7,600 nt of DNA from Chloroflexota bacterium (GTDB lineage: Bacteria; Chloroflexota; Anaerolineae; Anaerolineales; Anaerolineaceae): contig JAJYJF010000099.1 in the NCBI GenBank assembly GCA_021796375.1, positions 1-7,600 on the forward strand. Direction: 5' to 3'. Under the pieces are notes generated by a model that made no database searches, was not told the DNA's origin, and saw nothing but the letters and a program-made list of their open reading frames with translations. Shown here piece by piece: positions 7,347-7,600 of the stretch. The position numbers were made by a program, and so were the translations under genes. Positions within the stretch are counted from its first letter, which is position 1; each line of letters starts with the position of its first letter.

Positions 7347-7600
7347 CTACCGGCTGACCGGGAGCATTTGTACTGCCAGGTTAATGATGTTCAGGATCCA
7401 GCTCGGCCAGACCCCGATCGCGAGCATCAGCGCCATCAGCGGGGAGATAACCAGGATCTCGCGCGGCTTGATCTCGGGCAGGCGGCCGGTCCAGTTCTGG
7501 TTGAGCGGTCCGTGCAGCACCTTTTTCAGCGCCTTGAGGATGTACGCGCCGGTGAAAAACAGGCCGATCATGCTCAGTGCGGTAGCCAGCGTAAAGATCG
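7347..7600 (-). CDS. nuoM: Second NuoM-like complex I subunit, C-terminal fragment (cut by the window edge)
   Basis: The frame is open to the right edge, giving the last 83 or so residues; the gene starts outside the window. The fragment has a helix ending in TGAYILKALKKVLHGPLN, a short loop, PEIKPREILVISPL opening a final helix, and a GVWPSWILN end. These match the C-terminal end of NuoM, and the fragment aligns with the end of the neighbouring NuoM (TAAYIFRVIGKVFFGEL and GVLPGLM). NuoL would instead continue with extra helices and the long lateral amphipathic helix, which are absent. Two NuoM-like genes therefore lie in tandem, 12 bases apart. NuoL is the main alternative and cannot be fully excluded with only the C-terminus visible. 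Confidence 0.82.
   Translation of the reverse strand, partial: IFTLATALSMIGLFFTGAYILKALKKVLHGPLNQNWTGRLPEIKPREILVISPLMALMLAIGVWPSWILNIINLAVQMLPVSR

Noticed and set aside
7347..7600. Reading the right-edge fragment as NuoL
   Set aside because: Gene order alone would predict NuoL, but the fragment ends like NuoM and lacks NuoL's extra helices and lateral helix.

Overview
The window is GC-rich, gene-dense bacterial DNA holding six protein-coding genes, two of them cut by the window edges. There are no RNA genes, mobile elements or CRISPR arrays, and no gene-free stretch longer than about 90 bases. Protein details of pnp, murE and nuoM, the duplicated nuoM, and a leaderless-looking promoter fit an Anaerolineae-like member of Chloroflexota. 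This placement is inference from recalled family resemblance, not from a search.

Layout. Positions 1-1856 (+) encode most of polynucleotide phosphorylase (pnp), whose 5' end lies outside the window; the protein ends in an arginine/glycine hexapeptide-repeat tail. A perfect 11-bp hairpin at 1889-1914 probably ends the pnp transcript. A consensus -10 box follows at 1934-1939, eight bases before the ATG of an unrecognised integral membrane protein (1947-2798, +). That gene converges, with a 12-base gap, on a minus-strand gene train: (window edge) nuoM-like C-terminus, nuoM, nuoN, murE. The gaps in the train are 12, 0 and 9 bases, so it looks like one transcription unit.

How the genes work together. 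The nuo genes encode antiporter-like, proton-pumping membrane subunits of respiratory complex I. Two consecutive genes are both NuoM-like, which suggests a complex with an extra pumping subunit. The complete NuoM copy lacks the TM7 lysine that is nearly universal in this family (Leu222 instead) and carries extra charged residues in TM5 and TM8. MurE, a peptidoglycan precursor ligase, sits directly behind nuoN with no visible promoter. Its substrate-recognition motif reads EDPR instead of DNPR, so the third amino acid of the cell-wall stem peptide may not be meso-diaminopimelate.

I did not find a wholly new system. The most interesting signals are the duplicated NuoM with its altered proton-path residues and the possible leaderless membrane-protein gene.
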